From Hyphomicrobiales bacterium (GTDB lineage: Bacteria; Pseudomonadota; Alphaproteobacteria; Rhizobiales; Methyloligellaceae), in contig JAJFHO010000015.1 of NCBI GenBank assembly GCA_021775575.1, positions 1 through 51,003 of the forward strand: DNA of 51,003 nucleotides, given 5' to 3'. Position numbers and translations under genes: made by a program. The notes beneath the pieces were generated by a model. It was not told where the DNA came from. It made no database searches and worked only from the letters and a program-made list of their open reading frames with translations. Positions 36,054 to 45,028 of the stretch are shown in pieces (position 1 is the stretch's first letter; each line of letters opens with the position of its first letter).

Positions 36054-37592
36054 CTAATAGGTTGTCGGCCAGCCCGCCATGCGGTGCTCGCCGATGCCGC
36101 CCGACATGCGCAATTCGTGAATCTCGAGTTGTTGAATGAGATAGCGGCGCGTATCGGCGGGCGAGATCACCGCCTGCACGGCGAAGATTTCCGCCAGTCC
36201 ATAGGCGCTGCTGTCTTTCTCCATCCGATCGCGGATCTCCTGCTTGTCAGCCTCTGAAACCTGCTGGCCCCAGGTCACGATTTCCGTGGCGAAATGAGCA
36301 TCCATGAAGGAGACTTCGGCGGTCGGCCATGCGGCGACATCGTCCGAATTCCGCCCGCCGCCCATATTCAGATAAGCCTGCCCATAGCTCTTGCGCATGA
36401 TCACGGAAAGCTTCGGCATGGTGCACATTTGCAGCGCCTGCATGAAATTCATGATCTTGCCGGGCGCTTTCTGCTTCTCGCCCTCGATGCCGATGACGAA
36501 GCCCGGCGTGTCGACGAGCAGGATGAGGGGCAAGTTGAAGGAGTCGCACAGAACCGTGAAGCGGGTCGCCTTCTCGCAGCCGGCAACGTCGAGCGCGCCG
36601 GCCTTGCCCATCGGGTTCGACGCAATGAAACCGACGGAGCGCCCGCCGAGCCGGGCCAGGCCCGTCACCGCCGTGCGCCCGAATCTCGGTTTGAACTCGA
36701 AGAAACTGTCCGTGTCGGCGAGGCATTGAATGATCTTGCGGACGTCATAGCCGCGCTTGCGGCTCTCGGGCAGGATGTCGAGGATACGTTTTGCCCCGTC
36801 GTCGCTGCCGGCGGGAACGGGTGCGCGCGGCGGCACCTCGTTGCAATGGGAGGGCATATAGCTCATGAACCGCTTGATTTCGTCGAGGGCCTCCTCGTCG
36901 CTCTCCGCGACCCGGTCGACGAGGCCGGAAACCTCGCTGTGGAGTTTCCAGCCGCCCAGATCCTCCGCCTCCACCTTCTGCCCGATGGCGAAGGAGGCCA
37001 GTCCCGGGCTCGCCACCGCCATGATCGCGCCCTTGCGCATGACCGCGAAATCGGCAAGGCAGGTATACCAGGCGGAGGATCCGTAACATTGGCCGAGCAC
37101 GGCCGCCGCCCAGGGCGTCCGGCGGGTGCGGATATATTGCTGCGGGTCGTTCCCCAGATTGGTGCCCATTCCCTTCGCGCCCATATTGTCGGGCATCCGG
37201 GCGCCCGACGATTCCCCGAAAAAGACCAGTGGAAACCCACGCTCGGTGGCGACCCGCTTGACGTGACCGATCTTCTTCATATTGGTGGCGCTCGATGACG
37301 CGCCCTTGGTGGTGAAGTCGTTGGAGACGACGCCCACCATGCGCCCGTCCAGCTTGGCGAAGCCGGCGACCTTGCCGTCGGCAGGGGTCCTGTCGCGGTC
37401 TTCCGGCACGATGGAGGACACCGCCAGCAGCCCCGTTTCGACCCAGCTCCCGGGATCGATAAGGGCGTCGATCCGTGAGCGCGCATTCAACACCCCTTGA
37501 GCGTCGCGCCGGGCGAGCCGGTCGGGCCCGCCCATCGCCCGCGCCTTTTCCTCGCGGGCCTTGAGTTCATCGAGCTCGTCGTCGAAGCTCAT
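36054..37592 (-). CDS. Acyl-CoA carboxylase carboxyltransferase subunit (second)
   Basis: A 512-residue carboxyltransferase with the two-lobe crotonase fold: VSNDFTTKGASSSATNMKK, FGESSGARMPDNMGAKGMG, SPGLASFAIGQKVEAEDLGG in the first lobe and LILLVDTPGFVIGIEGEKQ with IMRKSYGQAYLNMGGGRNS in the second. The Ser-Ser-Gly loop replaces the Gly-Ala-Gly-Gly of the first carboxyltransferase, so the substrate pocket probably differs. Its ATG overlaps the stop of the CoA-transferase gene as ATGA. Two unlike carboxyltransferases flanking one carrier suggest either a mixed complex or two enzymes sharing a carrier and carboxylase. Confidence 0.9.
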   Translation of the reverse strand: MSFDDELDELKAREEKARAMGGPDRLARRDAQGVLNARSRIDALIDPGSWVETGLLAVSSIVPEDRDRTPADGKVAGFAKLDGRMVGVVSNDFTTKGASSSATNMKKIGHVKRVATERGFPLVFFGESSGARMPDNMGAKGMGTNLGNDPQQYIRTRRTPWAAAVLGQCYGSSAWYTCLADFAVMRKGAIMAVASPGLASFAIGQKVEAEDLGGWKLHSEVSGLVDRVAESDEEALDEIKRFMSYMPSHCNEVPPRAPVPAGSDDGAKRILDILPESRKRGYDVRKIIQCLADTDSFFEFKPRFGRTAVTGLARLGGRSVGFIASNPMGKAGALDVAGCEKATRFTVLCDSFNLPLILLVDTPGFVIGIEGEKQKAPGKIMNFMQALQMCTMPKLSVIMRKSYGQAYLNMGGGRNSDDVAAWPTAEVSFMDAHFATEIVTWGQQVSEADKQEIRDRMEKDSSAYGLAEIFAVQAVISPADTRRYLIQQLEIHELRMSGGIGEHRMAGWPTTY

Positions 37593-38839
37593 GATGCATC
37601 TCCGCATTCCGGCAGACCGGGACCGGCAACGATGCCGGCGCGCGCCAGCGTTTCAATTTCCGGGTCCCCGAGATCGAGTTCCCCTTGCAGGACGTCGTGC
37701 GTGTCGGCGCCGATATCGCGGCCGGCCCAGCGGATGGCGCCGGGCGTTTCAGACAATTTCGGGACGATGCCGGGCACGGTAACGGGTCCGAGGACAGGGT
37801 CTTCCACATCGACTAGCATGTCGCGATGGCGGTAATGCGGGTCGGCGAAGATATCCTCCACCGTGTAAATCGGGGCCGCCGGCACCTTGGATTCGTGAAG
37901 GGCGGCGTCGAGGTCGGCCATGTCCAATGAGCGTGTCCAGGCCTCCACGGCCTCGTCGCAGGCGGCCATGTTTTCCGCCCGCGCCACGGCCGTGGCGAAG
38001 CGGGCGTCGCCGGTCAATTCAGGCCGCCCCATGAGCCCGGCCAGGCGGGCGAACACCGCGTCGGAGGCCGCGGCGATGACGATATTGCCGCCCTCGCGGG
38101 TGGGGTAGATGGAGTTTGGCGCGTTGCCCGGCAGGTGCGCTCCGGCCCGTTCGGCGACGATGCCCAGTTGCTGATAGGTGGGAATGTGCGGTTCCATGAA
38201 ACTGAAGGAGCCCTCATAAAGCGCTGAGTCGATGATTTGCCCGCGCCCGGTCCGGCTTCGCTCCAGAACCGCCATGACGGTTCCGAAGGCCGCATACAAT
38301 CCGGCGATATAGTCGGTCAGCGAGGTGGCCGCGCGCGGTGGGGGGCGGTCGGGGTCGCCGGTAATTTCCCTCAATCCGCTGATCGCCTCGCAGACGACGC
38401 CGTAACCGCCGCGCTCGCTATAGGGGCCGTCCTGTCCGAAACCGCTGATCCGCACCATCACCAGGCCCGGATTGACCGCGCTGAGCGCGTCATAGCCGAG
38501 CCCCCATTTCTCCAGCGTGCCGGGACGGAAATTCTCCACGACGATGTCTGACGCTTCACACAGTCGCCGCACCAGGGCACGGCCCTCATCCGTGCGCAGG
38601 TTGATCGAGGCAATACGCTTGCCCCGCTGCATTGAGGCATTGTAGAGGGAGCGCCCCTTGTGACGGTGGCTGAAGGAGCGTACGGCATCGCCTTCCGCCT
38701 GCTCCACCTTGATGACGTCGGCCCCAAAATCCGCCAGCAGGCGCGCGCAGAAGGGCCCCGCGACCGTCGAGCCGAGCTCGATGGCGCGCAGCCCGGCGAG
38801 CGGGCCGGTCGGCTTCGGTTCGTTTCGCGCATCGACCAT
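37589..38839 (-). CDS. Family III (CaiB/BaiF) CoA-transferase
   Basis: Family III enzymes move CoA between carboxylic acids through an aspartyl-CoA anhydride. The 416-residue protein has the N-terminal PLAGLRAIELGSTVAGPFCAR, the CoA-site RGKRIASINLRTDEGRALV, and SLTDYIAGLYAAFG, whose Asp is the expected nucleophile. The start at 38839 is favoured because AGGTG lies six bases upstream; ATG 38845 and GTG 38848 are also in frame. It is coupled by ATGA to the second carboxyltransferase and starts right after the GntR gene. It may activate the acid that the carboxylase then uses. Confidence 0.9.
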   Translation of the reverse strand: MVDARNEPKPTGPLAGLRAIELGSTVAGPFCARLLADFGADVIKVEQAEGDAVRSFSHRHKGRSLYNASMQRGKRIASINLRTDEGRALVRRLCEASDIVVENFRPGTLEKWGLGYDALSAVNPGLVMVRISGFGQDGPYSERGGYGVVCEAISGLREITGDPDRPPPRAATSLTDYIAGLYAAFGTVMAVLERSRTGRGQIIDSALYEGSFSFMEPHIPTYQQLGIVAERAGAHLPGNAPNSIYPTREGGNIVIAAASDAVFARLAGLMGRPELTGDARFATAVARAENMAACDEAVEAWTRSLDMADLDAALHESKVPAAPIYTVEDIFADPHYRHRDMLVDVEDPVLGPVTVPGIVPKLSETPGAIRWAGRDIGADTHDVLQGELDLGDPEIETLARAGIVAGPGLPECGDAS

Positions 38840-38848
38840 TGCCATCAC

Positions 38849-39535
38849 CTACATCAGATATTTCTGGTAATTCTGGAACCAGTCGCGGGCACTGCGGATA
38901 TTGGCCCGCTTCAGCCGTTCCGCCTCTTCAGCTTCGCCGGCCCGCATCGCGGCCAGAATTTCCTGGTGCTGGCGCATGCCTTCCTGCGCCCGGCCAGGCA
39001 GCAGGACGAGGCGGCGGATCAACATTTGCGTGCGGTCGTAAAGGCTGTCCAGAAGATCGCTCAGGACCGCATTATCCGCAGCCGCTATACATTGCTGCCG
39101 AAATTTGTGGACGGCCTCCTCATAGGCGTCGAAGTCGTTCTCCGCGAGGGTTGCGTTCATGGACGGCCCGAACAACTCCGTCAGTTCGTCCCAGGTCCCC
39201 GGCGGTGCCTTTTCCGTCGCCAGACGCACCATCTGCGCTTCCAGAGCCTCGCGGACCTCGAACAACTCGGTGATCTTGTCGGCTTCCAGACGCGTGACGA
39301 CCGCCCCGCGATTGGGGATGCGTTCGATCAGGCCGCGCTCTTCCAAAATGCCGAACGTATCGCGGATACGAGCGCGCGAGACGCCGAATTCGGTGGCGAG
39401 GTCCTGCTCGCGCAGCGGCACGCCTGGAGGCAGGACGTGGTTGGCGATGCGCCGCCGCAATTCGCCAAGCACGCGGTCGGTTCCGCCCCTGGCGCCGGCG
39501 GAGCGCGTCGCTTTGCTCTGTGAACTCTCCGCCAT
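38849..39535 (-). CDS. GntR family transcriptional regulator with FCD domain
   Basis: A 228-residue regulator with an N-terminal winged HTH (LREQDLATEFGVSRARIRDTFGILEERGLI, about residues 40-75) and a helical FCD ligand domain containing the Asp/His metal-site pattern (LFEVREALEAQMVRLA, AVHKFRQQCI, GMRQHQEILAAMRAG). Such regulators sense small organic acids. The start at 39535 has GGGAG seven bases upstream; ATG 39538 is adjacent. It is first in the operon with the CoA-transferase and carboxylase genes, so it probably controls them through the palindrome at 39588-39604. Confidence 0.88.
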   Translation of the reverse strand: MAESSQSKATRSAGARGGTDRVLGELRRRIANHVLPPGVPLREQDLATEFGVSRARIRDTFGILEERGLIERIPNRGAVVTRLEADKITELFEVREALEAQMVRLATEKAPPGTWDELTELFGPSMNATLAENDFDAYEEAVHKFRQQCIAAADNAVLSDLLDSLYDRTQMLIRRLVLLPGRAQEGMRQHQEILAAMRAGEAEEAERLKRANIRSARDWFQNYQKYLM

Positions 39536-39587
39536 CATAGCGCTCCCGCCCTGCAAAGAGGGAAAGCGTGAAACGTGGCGGCAATAT

Positions 39588-39604
39588 TGTCAACAATTTT
39601 GACA
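39588..39604. promoter_or_regulatory. Candidate GntR operator
   Basis: TGTCAA (39588-39593) and TTGACA (39599-39604) are exact inverted halves separated by five bases. The overlapping TTGTCAACAA also fits the T-x-GT-x2-AC-x-A pattern of FadR-type regulators. It lies in the divergent gap between gntR and recQ, 50 bases upstream of the gntR start, and contains TTGACA boxes on both strands, so a bound repressor would block transcription. Confidence 0.5.
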
Positions 39605-39715
39605 GCAATTTTCAAACGGCCACAAAACCGAGGCGCGCAAACATCTGCCATGCTCCCGGTAGCGGCGATCAACTGCGTGTATGCCGGCTGCGTGCGACTC
39701 GCATAGAGTGTCCCC

Positions 39716-41515
39716 ATGAGCCAGACCGCCGCACAGATCCTCCATGACATATTCGGCTATGGCGCGTTCCGCCCCGGACAGGAGGAGATCGTGGAGCGGC
39801 TCGTATCGGGAAAAAATACGCTCGCCGTCATGCCGACGGGGGCGGGCAAGTCGCTGTGCTACCAGATCCCGGCGCTGCTTTTGGACCGGCTCACCGTGGT
39901 CGTGTCGCCCCTCGTGGCGCTGATGGACGATCAGGTCGCCGGCTTGCGCGCCAACGGTGTCGCCGCGGTGAGCGTTCATTCGGGTCTTACGCGCGAGGCG
40001 CAGGTGGCGAACTGGCGCGCCGTCGCGGCGGGGAGTTGCAAGCTGCTCTATCTCTCGCCGGAACGTCTCATGGGCGAGCGCATGCTCGATGCCATCGCGC
40101 GCCTCGACCCCGCCCTCCTTGTCGTCGACGAGGCCCATTGCATCTCCAAATGGGGGATGAGTTTCCGGCCGGAATATGAGCGGCTCTCGGGCCTTCGCGA
40201 GCGCTTCCCGCATGCCGCGATCGCGGCCTTCACGGCCACGGCGGACAAGGCGACGCGGAGCGACATCGCGCAGAAGCTGTTCCGCGGCGAGGGCCGCACC
40301 ATCGTCCAGGGCTTCGACCGGCCCAACCTCAGGCTCGGCGTGTTGCCCAAGCGAGACTGGAAGGCGCAGCTTCTTGCGTTTCTTGAAGACAAGCGCGAGG
40401 AGGCCGGCATCGTCTATTGCCTGTCGCGCAAGTTCACCGAGGAGGTGGCGGAATTCCTGAACGCCTCAGGCGTCAACGCCATTGCCTATCATGCGGGGCG
40501 GGACGCCGACACGCGCAGGGTGAACCAGAATCGTTTCATGAGCGAGAACGCGGTCACCATGGTGGCGACCATCGCCTTCGGCATGGGCGTGGACAAGCCC
40601 GACATCCGCTATGTGTGCCATCTCAACCTGCCGGGCTCCATGGAGGCCTATTATCAGGAGATCGGCCGCGCCGGACGCGACGGTCTGCCTGCCGAAACCC
40701 TCCTGCTCTACGGCCTCGACGATTTGCGCCTGCGCCGCCAGTTCATCGAGCAGGACGGCGAGGACGAGGCGCACAAGCTGCGCGAGCACAAGCGGCTCGA
40801 CGCGCTGCTTGCCTATTGCGACGCCTCGGCGTGCAGGCGTACGGCGCTGCTCTCCTATTTTGACGAAGAGACGAGTGCATGCGGCAATTGCGACAACTGC
40901 CTCGATCCGCCAACGATGGTGGACGGCACGCGTGAGGCGAGGGCGCTGTTCACGGCCATCAAGGACACCGGCCAGATGTTCGGTGGAGCGCACGTCATCG
41001 ATGTACTGCGCGGCGCCGGCACACAGAAAATCTCAGACCGCGGTCACGACCGGCTGCCGGCCTATGGCGCGGGCGAGGAACATGGCAAAGAATATTGGCG
41101 GGCCTTTATCCGCCAGGCGGTCGCCGGCAATTATCTCACCATCAACATCCAGAAATATGGCGCGCTTCAGATTGCGCGTAGCGGCCATGCCGTTCTTGCC
41201 GGTGAGGAAGAGTTTGCGCTTCGCGAAATCGACATATCGAAACCCGCCCGCAAGGCAAGGAAGCGCAAAGCCGACACGCTTCCCGTGGCCGAGGGCGACC
41301 AGGATCTCCTCGCCGCCCTCAAGAAGCTCAGGCTTGAGCTTGCCCGAGAGAAAAATGTGCCGGCTTATGTGGTGTTCCCGGACGCGACATTGATCGAAAT
41401 GGCGCGCGAACGCCCGGCAACGCTGGAACAGATGGCAGCCATCAACGGCGTCGGACCGCGTAAGCTGGAAGCGTTCGGCGAGACCTTTCTGGAAGCGGTC
41501 GCGGCGCGGCGTTGA
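39716..41515 (+). CDS. recQ: ATP-dependent DNA helicase RecQ
   Basis: RecQ unwinds DNA 3' to 5' in recombination and repair. The 599-residue protein has all expected parts: Walker A PTGAGKSLCYQIPAL near 40-54, the DEAH box VVDEAHCISKWG near 136-147, motif VI ending in QEIGRAGRDG, a zinc site CDASACRRTALLSYF to CGNCDNC, a winged-helix domain and a C-terminal HRDC domain (about 525-597). The aromatic-rich loop reads WGMSFRPEY where E. coli has WGHDFRPEY; similar changes occur in other alphaproteobacteria as far as I recall. It is divergent from gntR and followed after 15 bases by an MFS gene. Confidence 0.95.
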   Translation: MSQTAAQILHDIFGYGAFRPGQEEIVERLVSGKNTLAVMPTGAGKSLCYQIPALLLDRLTVVVSPLVALMDDQVAGLRANGVAAVSVHSGLTREAQVANWRAVAAGSCKLLYLSPERLMGERMLDAIARLDPALLVVDEAHCISKWGMSFRPEYERLSGLRERFPHAAIAAFTATADKATRSDIAQKLFRGEGRTIVQGFDRPNLRLGVLPKRDWKAQLLAFLEDKREEAGIVYCLSRKFTEEVAEFLNASGVNAIAYHAGRDADTRRVNQNRFMSENAVTMVATIAFGMGVDKPDIRYVCHLNLPGSMEAYYQEIGRAGRDGLPAETLLLYGLDDLRLRRQFIEQDGEDEAHKLREHKRLDALLAYCDASACRRTALLSYFDEETSACGNCDNCLDPPTMVDGTREARALFTAIKDTGQMFGGAHVIDVLRGAGTQKISDRGHDRLPAYGAGEEHGKEYWRAFIRQAVAGNYLTINIQKYGALQIARSGHAVLAGEEEFALREIDISKPARKARKRKADTLPVAEGDQDLLAALKKLRLELAREKNVPAYVVFPDATLIEMARERPATLEQMAAINGVGPRKLEAFGETFLEAVAARR

Positions 41516-41530
41516 GGAGGAAATCTGGTT

Positions 41531-42766
41531 ATGTCGGATAGACATGGTGTGGACGCAGCCGCCCCTGTTTGGCGCAGCCCGCTATTCGTGCTCGCGATGG
41601 CGTCGCTGATCGTCTTCACCTCCTTCGGCATCCGCCAGAGCTTCGGCCTGTTCATGCGCCCGATCACCATGGATTTGGGCTGGGGGCGCGAGACGCTGTC
41701 GCTGGCGCTGGCGACCCAGAACCTGTTGATTGGCGTGGCGGCTCCCTTCGCCGGCGCCTTGGCGGACCGCTGGGGGGCGCCCCGTACGGTGGCGCTCGGC
41801 GGTGTCATATTCGCGTTCGGCATTCTGGTGATGAGCCAGTCAACGGCGCCCGCATGGATGTTCACCGGCACCGGTCTCCTGGCCGGCATCGGACTCGGCG
41901 CCTGCGGCTTGCCGCTGATTTTGGCCGTGGTCAGCCAGGTCGCGCCCGAAGGCAAACGGACCCTCTGGCTCGGTATTGCCACGGCCTGCGCCACGGGCGG
42001 CCAGCTATCGATTGTGCCGGTCAGCCAAGCTCTGCTCACGGGCTACGACTGGGTGGTGGCGCTGCTGGCATTATCTGTTCTGGCCGGCCTGATTGTACCG
42101 ATGGCCTTTTCCATGTCCGGCGCTATTACGCGGGAAACCGGCAAGGACACCGACATGGCCCTCGGTCAAGCGTTGCGGGAGGCTGCCCGGCACCGGGGCT
42201 TCCTGCTGCTGACGACAGGCTTCTATGTCTGCGGGTTCCAGGTTGCCTTCATCGCCGTTCACCTGCCGGCCTATCTCGCGGATCAGGGAACTGGCCCGGC
42301 TCTGGGGGCGATGGCGCTGATGCTGATCGCGCTGTTCAATATGATCGGCAGCTGGACATCGGGCTGGCTCGCCGGGTGGGTTTCGAAGAAATACCTGCTC
42401 AGCACCATCTATGTGGTGCGGTCCCTGGTCATTTCGGCATTTATCGTATTGCCGGTCACGCCGGTAACGGTGGTGCTGTTTGCCGGCATGATCGGTCTGT
42501 TTTGGCTCAGTACCGTGCCGCCGACATCAGGGCTGGTAGCCCAGATTTTCGGTGTCCGTTACATGGGTGTGCTTTATGGCATCGTCTATCTGAGCCATCA
42601 GCTCGGCAGCTTCACCGGCGTCTGGCTCGGCGGCCGCATCTACGATGCCGCCGGCAATTACGACGCTATCTGGTGGGGCGCCATCGTCCTCGGCTTCGTT
42701 AGCGCAATGCTGCACTTGCCGATCAACGACGTCCCGGTCGATCGTCTCGCCAAGGCCACCGCCTGA
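41531..42766 (+). CDS. Major facilitator superfamily permease
   Basis: A 411-residue protein with about 12 hydrophobic segments. The loop after the second segment holds ALADRWGAPRTVALGG, the G-x3-D-R family motif in slightly altered form. N-terminal SFGIRQSFGLFMRPITMDLGW resembles monocarboxylate or oxalate/formate-like MFS carriers. The start follows a GAGGAGG element about 10 bases away. It lies 15 bases after recQ and converges on the pentapeptide gene. Substrate unknown; a small organic acid is a reasonable guess given the nearby carboxylase operon. Confidence 0.87.
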   Translation: MSDRHGVDAAAPVWRSPLFVLAMASLIVFTSFGIRQSFGLFMRPITMDLGWGRETLSLALATQNLLIGVAAPFAGALADRWGAPRTVALGGVIFAFGILVMSQSTAPAWMFTGTGLLAGIGLGACGLPLILAVVSQVAPEGKRTLWLGIATACATGGQLSIVPVSQALLTGYDWVVALLALSVLAGLIVPMAFSMSGAITRETGKDTDMALGQALREAARHRGFLLLTTGFYVCGFQVAFIAVHLPAYLADQGTGPALGAMALMLIALFNMIGSWTSGWLAGWVSKKYLLSTIYVVRSLVISAFIVLPVTPVTVVLFAGMIGLFWLSTVPPTSGLVAQIFGVRYMGVLYGIVYLSHQLGSFTGVWLGGRIYDAAGNYDAIWWGAIVLGFVSAMLHLPINDVPVDRLAKATA

Positions 42767-42791
42767 ACGGCCGGTCTCGGCGCGATACAGG

Positions 42792-43604
42792 TCATTGCCT
42801 GACGGCGCGCGCCAGGTTGCGGGCGCTCTCAAGCGTCGAGGTTTCGGCACCGACCAATTGCCCGAGCCGTGCGGAGGTAACGTCGGCATTGGCGAAATTG
42901 GCGCCGGCGACTGTCGCGCCGGTCATATCGGCGCCGGCAAGTTCGGCCGAGGTAAGATTGGCGTTCGACAGGTTTGCGCCTCTGAGCGACGCGAACTCGA
43001 AACTCGCGCGCGACAGGTTTGCGCCGCTGAGGTCGGCGCCTTCCAGATCGGCAGAGCGCAGGACGCCGCGCATCAATCCCATCGACTGATTGCGCATGTC
43101 CGCGCCGAGATCGGCATCGACCAGTCTGGCCTTGCGTAAACTCGCCCTGGTCAGATCGCCGGCAATGCGCGCGCCCGTCAGATCGGCGCCGTCCAGGATT
43201 GCGCCGCGCATCTGGGCCTGGAACAGGCTCGCCTTTACCAGCGTTGCCTCCGTCATATCGGCGGCAAGAAGCCAGGCCTGATCAAGCACCGCGCCGGTCA
43301 GGTCGCTGCGGGCAAGATTTGTCTTGTTCAAACGGGCCGAACGCAGGATCGCCTGGCCCAGATCCAGTCCCGAAAGGTCAAGTCCGGACAATCGCGTGGC
43401 GGTGAAGTCCGCCGGCGTGCCGCGTGCCTTCGCGGCGGCGAGGACGGCCTCGACCTCCGCCCGCGACATTTCGGCTTGCGACATTTCCGGCGAATTGAGA
43501 TCGACGCCGCGCATCGGATCCTGCGCGCGCGCGGGCAACGCACTTGCGAGAATGGCGCCGACAATCGCCGCGGTCAGAAGGCGGCGTTGCCTTGCAACCC
43601 TCAT
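42792..43604 (-). CDS. Exported pentapeptide-repeat protein coupled to pqqE
   Basis: A 270-residue protein with a signal peptide (RRLLTAAIVGAILASALPARAQ, cleavage likely near residue 28), so it should be periplasmic. From about residue 75 to 255 it is a run of A(D/N)Lxx pentapeptides, for example ADLEGADLSGANLSRASF and ANLSNANLTSAELAGAD, which fold as a right-handed square beta-helix. Its ATG overlaps the pqqE stop as ATGA, so it is translated with PQQ synthesis genes. A role in quinoprotein function or maturation in the periplasm is a context-based guess. No enzymatic motif is present. Confidence 0.85.
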   Translation of the reverse strand: MRVARQRRLLTAAIVGAILASALPARAQDPMRGVDLNSPEMSQAEMSRAEVEAVLAAAKARGTPADFTATRLSGLDLSGLDLGQAILRSARLNKTNLARSDLTGAVLDQAWLLAADMTEATLVKASLFQAQMRGAILDGADLTGARIAGDLTRASLRKARLVDADLGADMRNQSMGLMRGVLRSADLEGADLSGANLSRASFEFASLRGANLSNANLTSAELAGADMTGATVAGANFANADVTSARLGQLVGAETSTLESARNLARAVRQ

Positions 43605-44707
43605 GCAACCGGCTCGCCCTGCGATCCGATCCTGCGGTATATAAGTTCACCGGAGCCGGTTTCGCTGGCGCGCGTCGCCATCCGCCGCAATGCGTCATGG
43701 TTCGGCGACTTGATACAGGCCGGGTCGGTGGCGGCCGCGTCTCCGGTAAGGGCAAGAGCCTGACAGCGGCAGCCACCGAAATCGAGATCCTTGCGCGGGC
43801 AGCTCCGGCAGGGCTCCTGCATCCATTCGGTGCCGCGGAAGCGCTCGAAAGCGTCGGAGTTATTCCAGATTTCCGCGAGCGGCCTGTCTGTCGCCCTGTC
43901 GAAATTCAGCGACGTTATCGTCTGGGCGGCGTGGCAGGGCAGCACGGTGCCGTCGGGCATAATCGCCATCGCATCATTGCCCCATCCACCCATGCAGGGC
44001 TTGGGATATTCGGCGTAATAGTCCGGCGTCACGAAGTCGATATTCAGGATTCCCGTCAGCCGCTCGCGCGCATCCTCCACGAAGACGGCCTGCCGCGCGA
44101 CTTCCTCCGGACCGGGCAGCAGTGCGGTTCTGTTGAGATAGGCCCAGCCGTAATATTGCACATTGGCGATCTCCAGCCGGTCGGCATCGAGCTCAAGGGC
44201 AAGATCGACGAATTGCTCGACCTGATCGAAATTGCACCGGTGAATGGGAGCATTGACGGTCAGCGGCAAGCCGGCGTCACGCACCCATCGGGCGGCCCGC
44301 AGCTTCTTCTCATGGGCGCCCTTGTAATGGCTGATGAGTTCGGTTGTCTCCGGGTTTGTGCCCTGGAAGCTGATCTGCACATGATCGAGACCGGCGGCGG
44401 CCAGGTCGGCGATGCGCTGCTCGCTCAACGTCACTGCGGCGGTAATCAGATTTGTATAGACGCCGCGCTCGGCGAGACATGCCACCAGCGCTTCGAGGTC
44501 CTGGCGCAGCGCCGGCTCTCCGCCCGAGAGATGGACCTGCAGAATACCGAGGTCGGCGGCTTGCGTGAACACCTCAAGCCAGCTGTCCGTGTCCAGTTCC
44601 GCGTCCGACTTGAGCAGGTCGACCGGGTTGGAGCAGTAGGGGCATTGCAGCGGGCAACGATGCGTCAGCTCCGCGAGCATTCCCAATGGCGGGCCCGGGG
44701 CCGGCAT
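43601..44707 (-). CDS. pqqE: PqqA peptide cyclase (radical SAM)
   Basis: PqqE forms the carbon-carbon bond between Glu and Tyr of the PqqA peptide, the first step of PQQ synthesis, using PqqD as carrier. The 368-residue protein has the radical SAM cluster motif CPLQCPYCSN (Cys18, Cys22, Cys25). The C-terminal SPASM cysteines appear as LPCHAAQT, CRSCPRKDLDFGGCRC and CIKSPNHD for two auxiliary clusters. It starts 3 bases after the pqqD stop and ends overlapping the pentapeptide gene. Confidence 0.96.
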   Translation of the reverse strand: MPAPGPPLGMLAELTHRCPLQCPYCSNPVDLLKSDAELDTDSWLEVFTQAADLGILQVHLSGGEPALRQDLEALVACLAERGVYTNLITAAVTLSEQRIADLAAAGLDHVQISFQGTNPETTELISHYKGAHEKKLRAARWVRDAGLPLTVNAPIHRCNFDQVEQFVDLALELDADRLEIANVQYYGWAYLNRTALLPGPEEVARQAVFVEDARERLTGILNIDFVTPDYYAEYPKPCMGGWGNDAMAIMPDGTVLPCHAAQTITSLNFDRATDRPLAEIWNNSDAFERFRGTEWMQEPCRSCPRKDLDFGGCRCQALALTGDAAATDPACIKSPNHDALRRMATRASETGSGELIYRRIGSQGEPVA

Positions 44708-44710
44708 TGC

Positions 44711-45016
44711 TCAAATCTCCGCTTTGTCCATACACACGACGAGCCGCTTGTCGGCCCATTCCTGCAGGAAGGTGGTTACGTCCTGTCTGATTTCGTCTTC
44801 CGGCGCGGCGTAGTCATTTGCCAGATCGCTCACGATCGCGTCGGTTGTGGCCCTGCCGTCGCAGCGTTTGAGAATGTCGACGCTGATCTCGTCGGGCCAC
44901 ATCACCCTTTCCGGCGCGAGCAGAGCCCAGCACTGGCGTAATTCGTCAAACTGCAATCTTACGTAGCGAGGCAGCGCCGGCTGCGAATGGGGTTCGATGA
45001 TCGCGCGTTCGCGCAT
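44711..45016 (-). CDS. pqqD: PQQ biosynthesis peptide chaperone PqqD
   Basis: PqqD is a RiPP-recognition protein that holds PqqA and presents it to PqqE. The 101-residue product matches the family: PRYVRLQFDELRQCWALLAPERV, ILKRCDGRATTDAIVSDLA and a C-terminal LQEWADKRLVV helix. It stands between pqqC (12 bases upstream) and pqqE (3 bases downstream) on one strand. It is a separate protein, unlike the pqqC/D fusion of Methylorubrum. Confidence 0.95.
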   Translation of the reverse strand: MRERAIIEPHSQPALPRYVRLQFDELRQCWALLAPERVMWPDEISVDILKRCDGRATTDAIVSDLANDYAAPEDEIRQDVTTFLQEWADKRLVVCMDKAEI

Positions 45017-45028
45017 GGGGTTGTCCCG

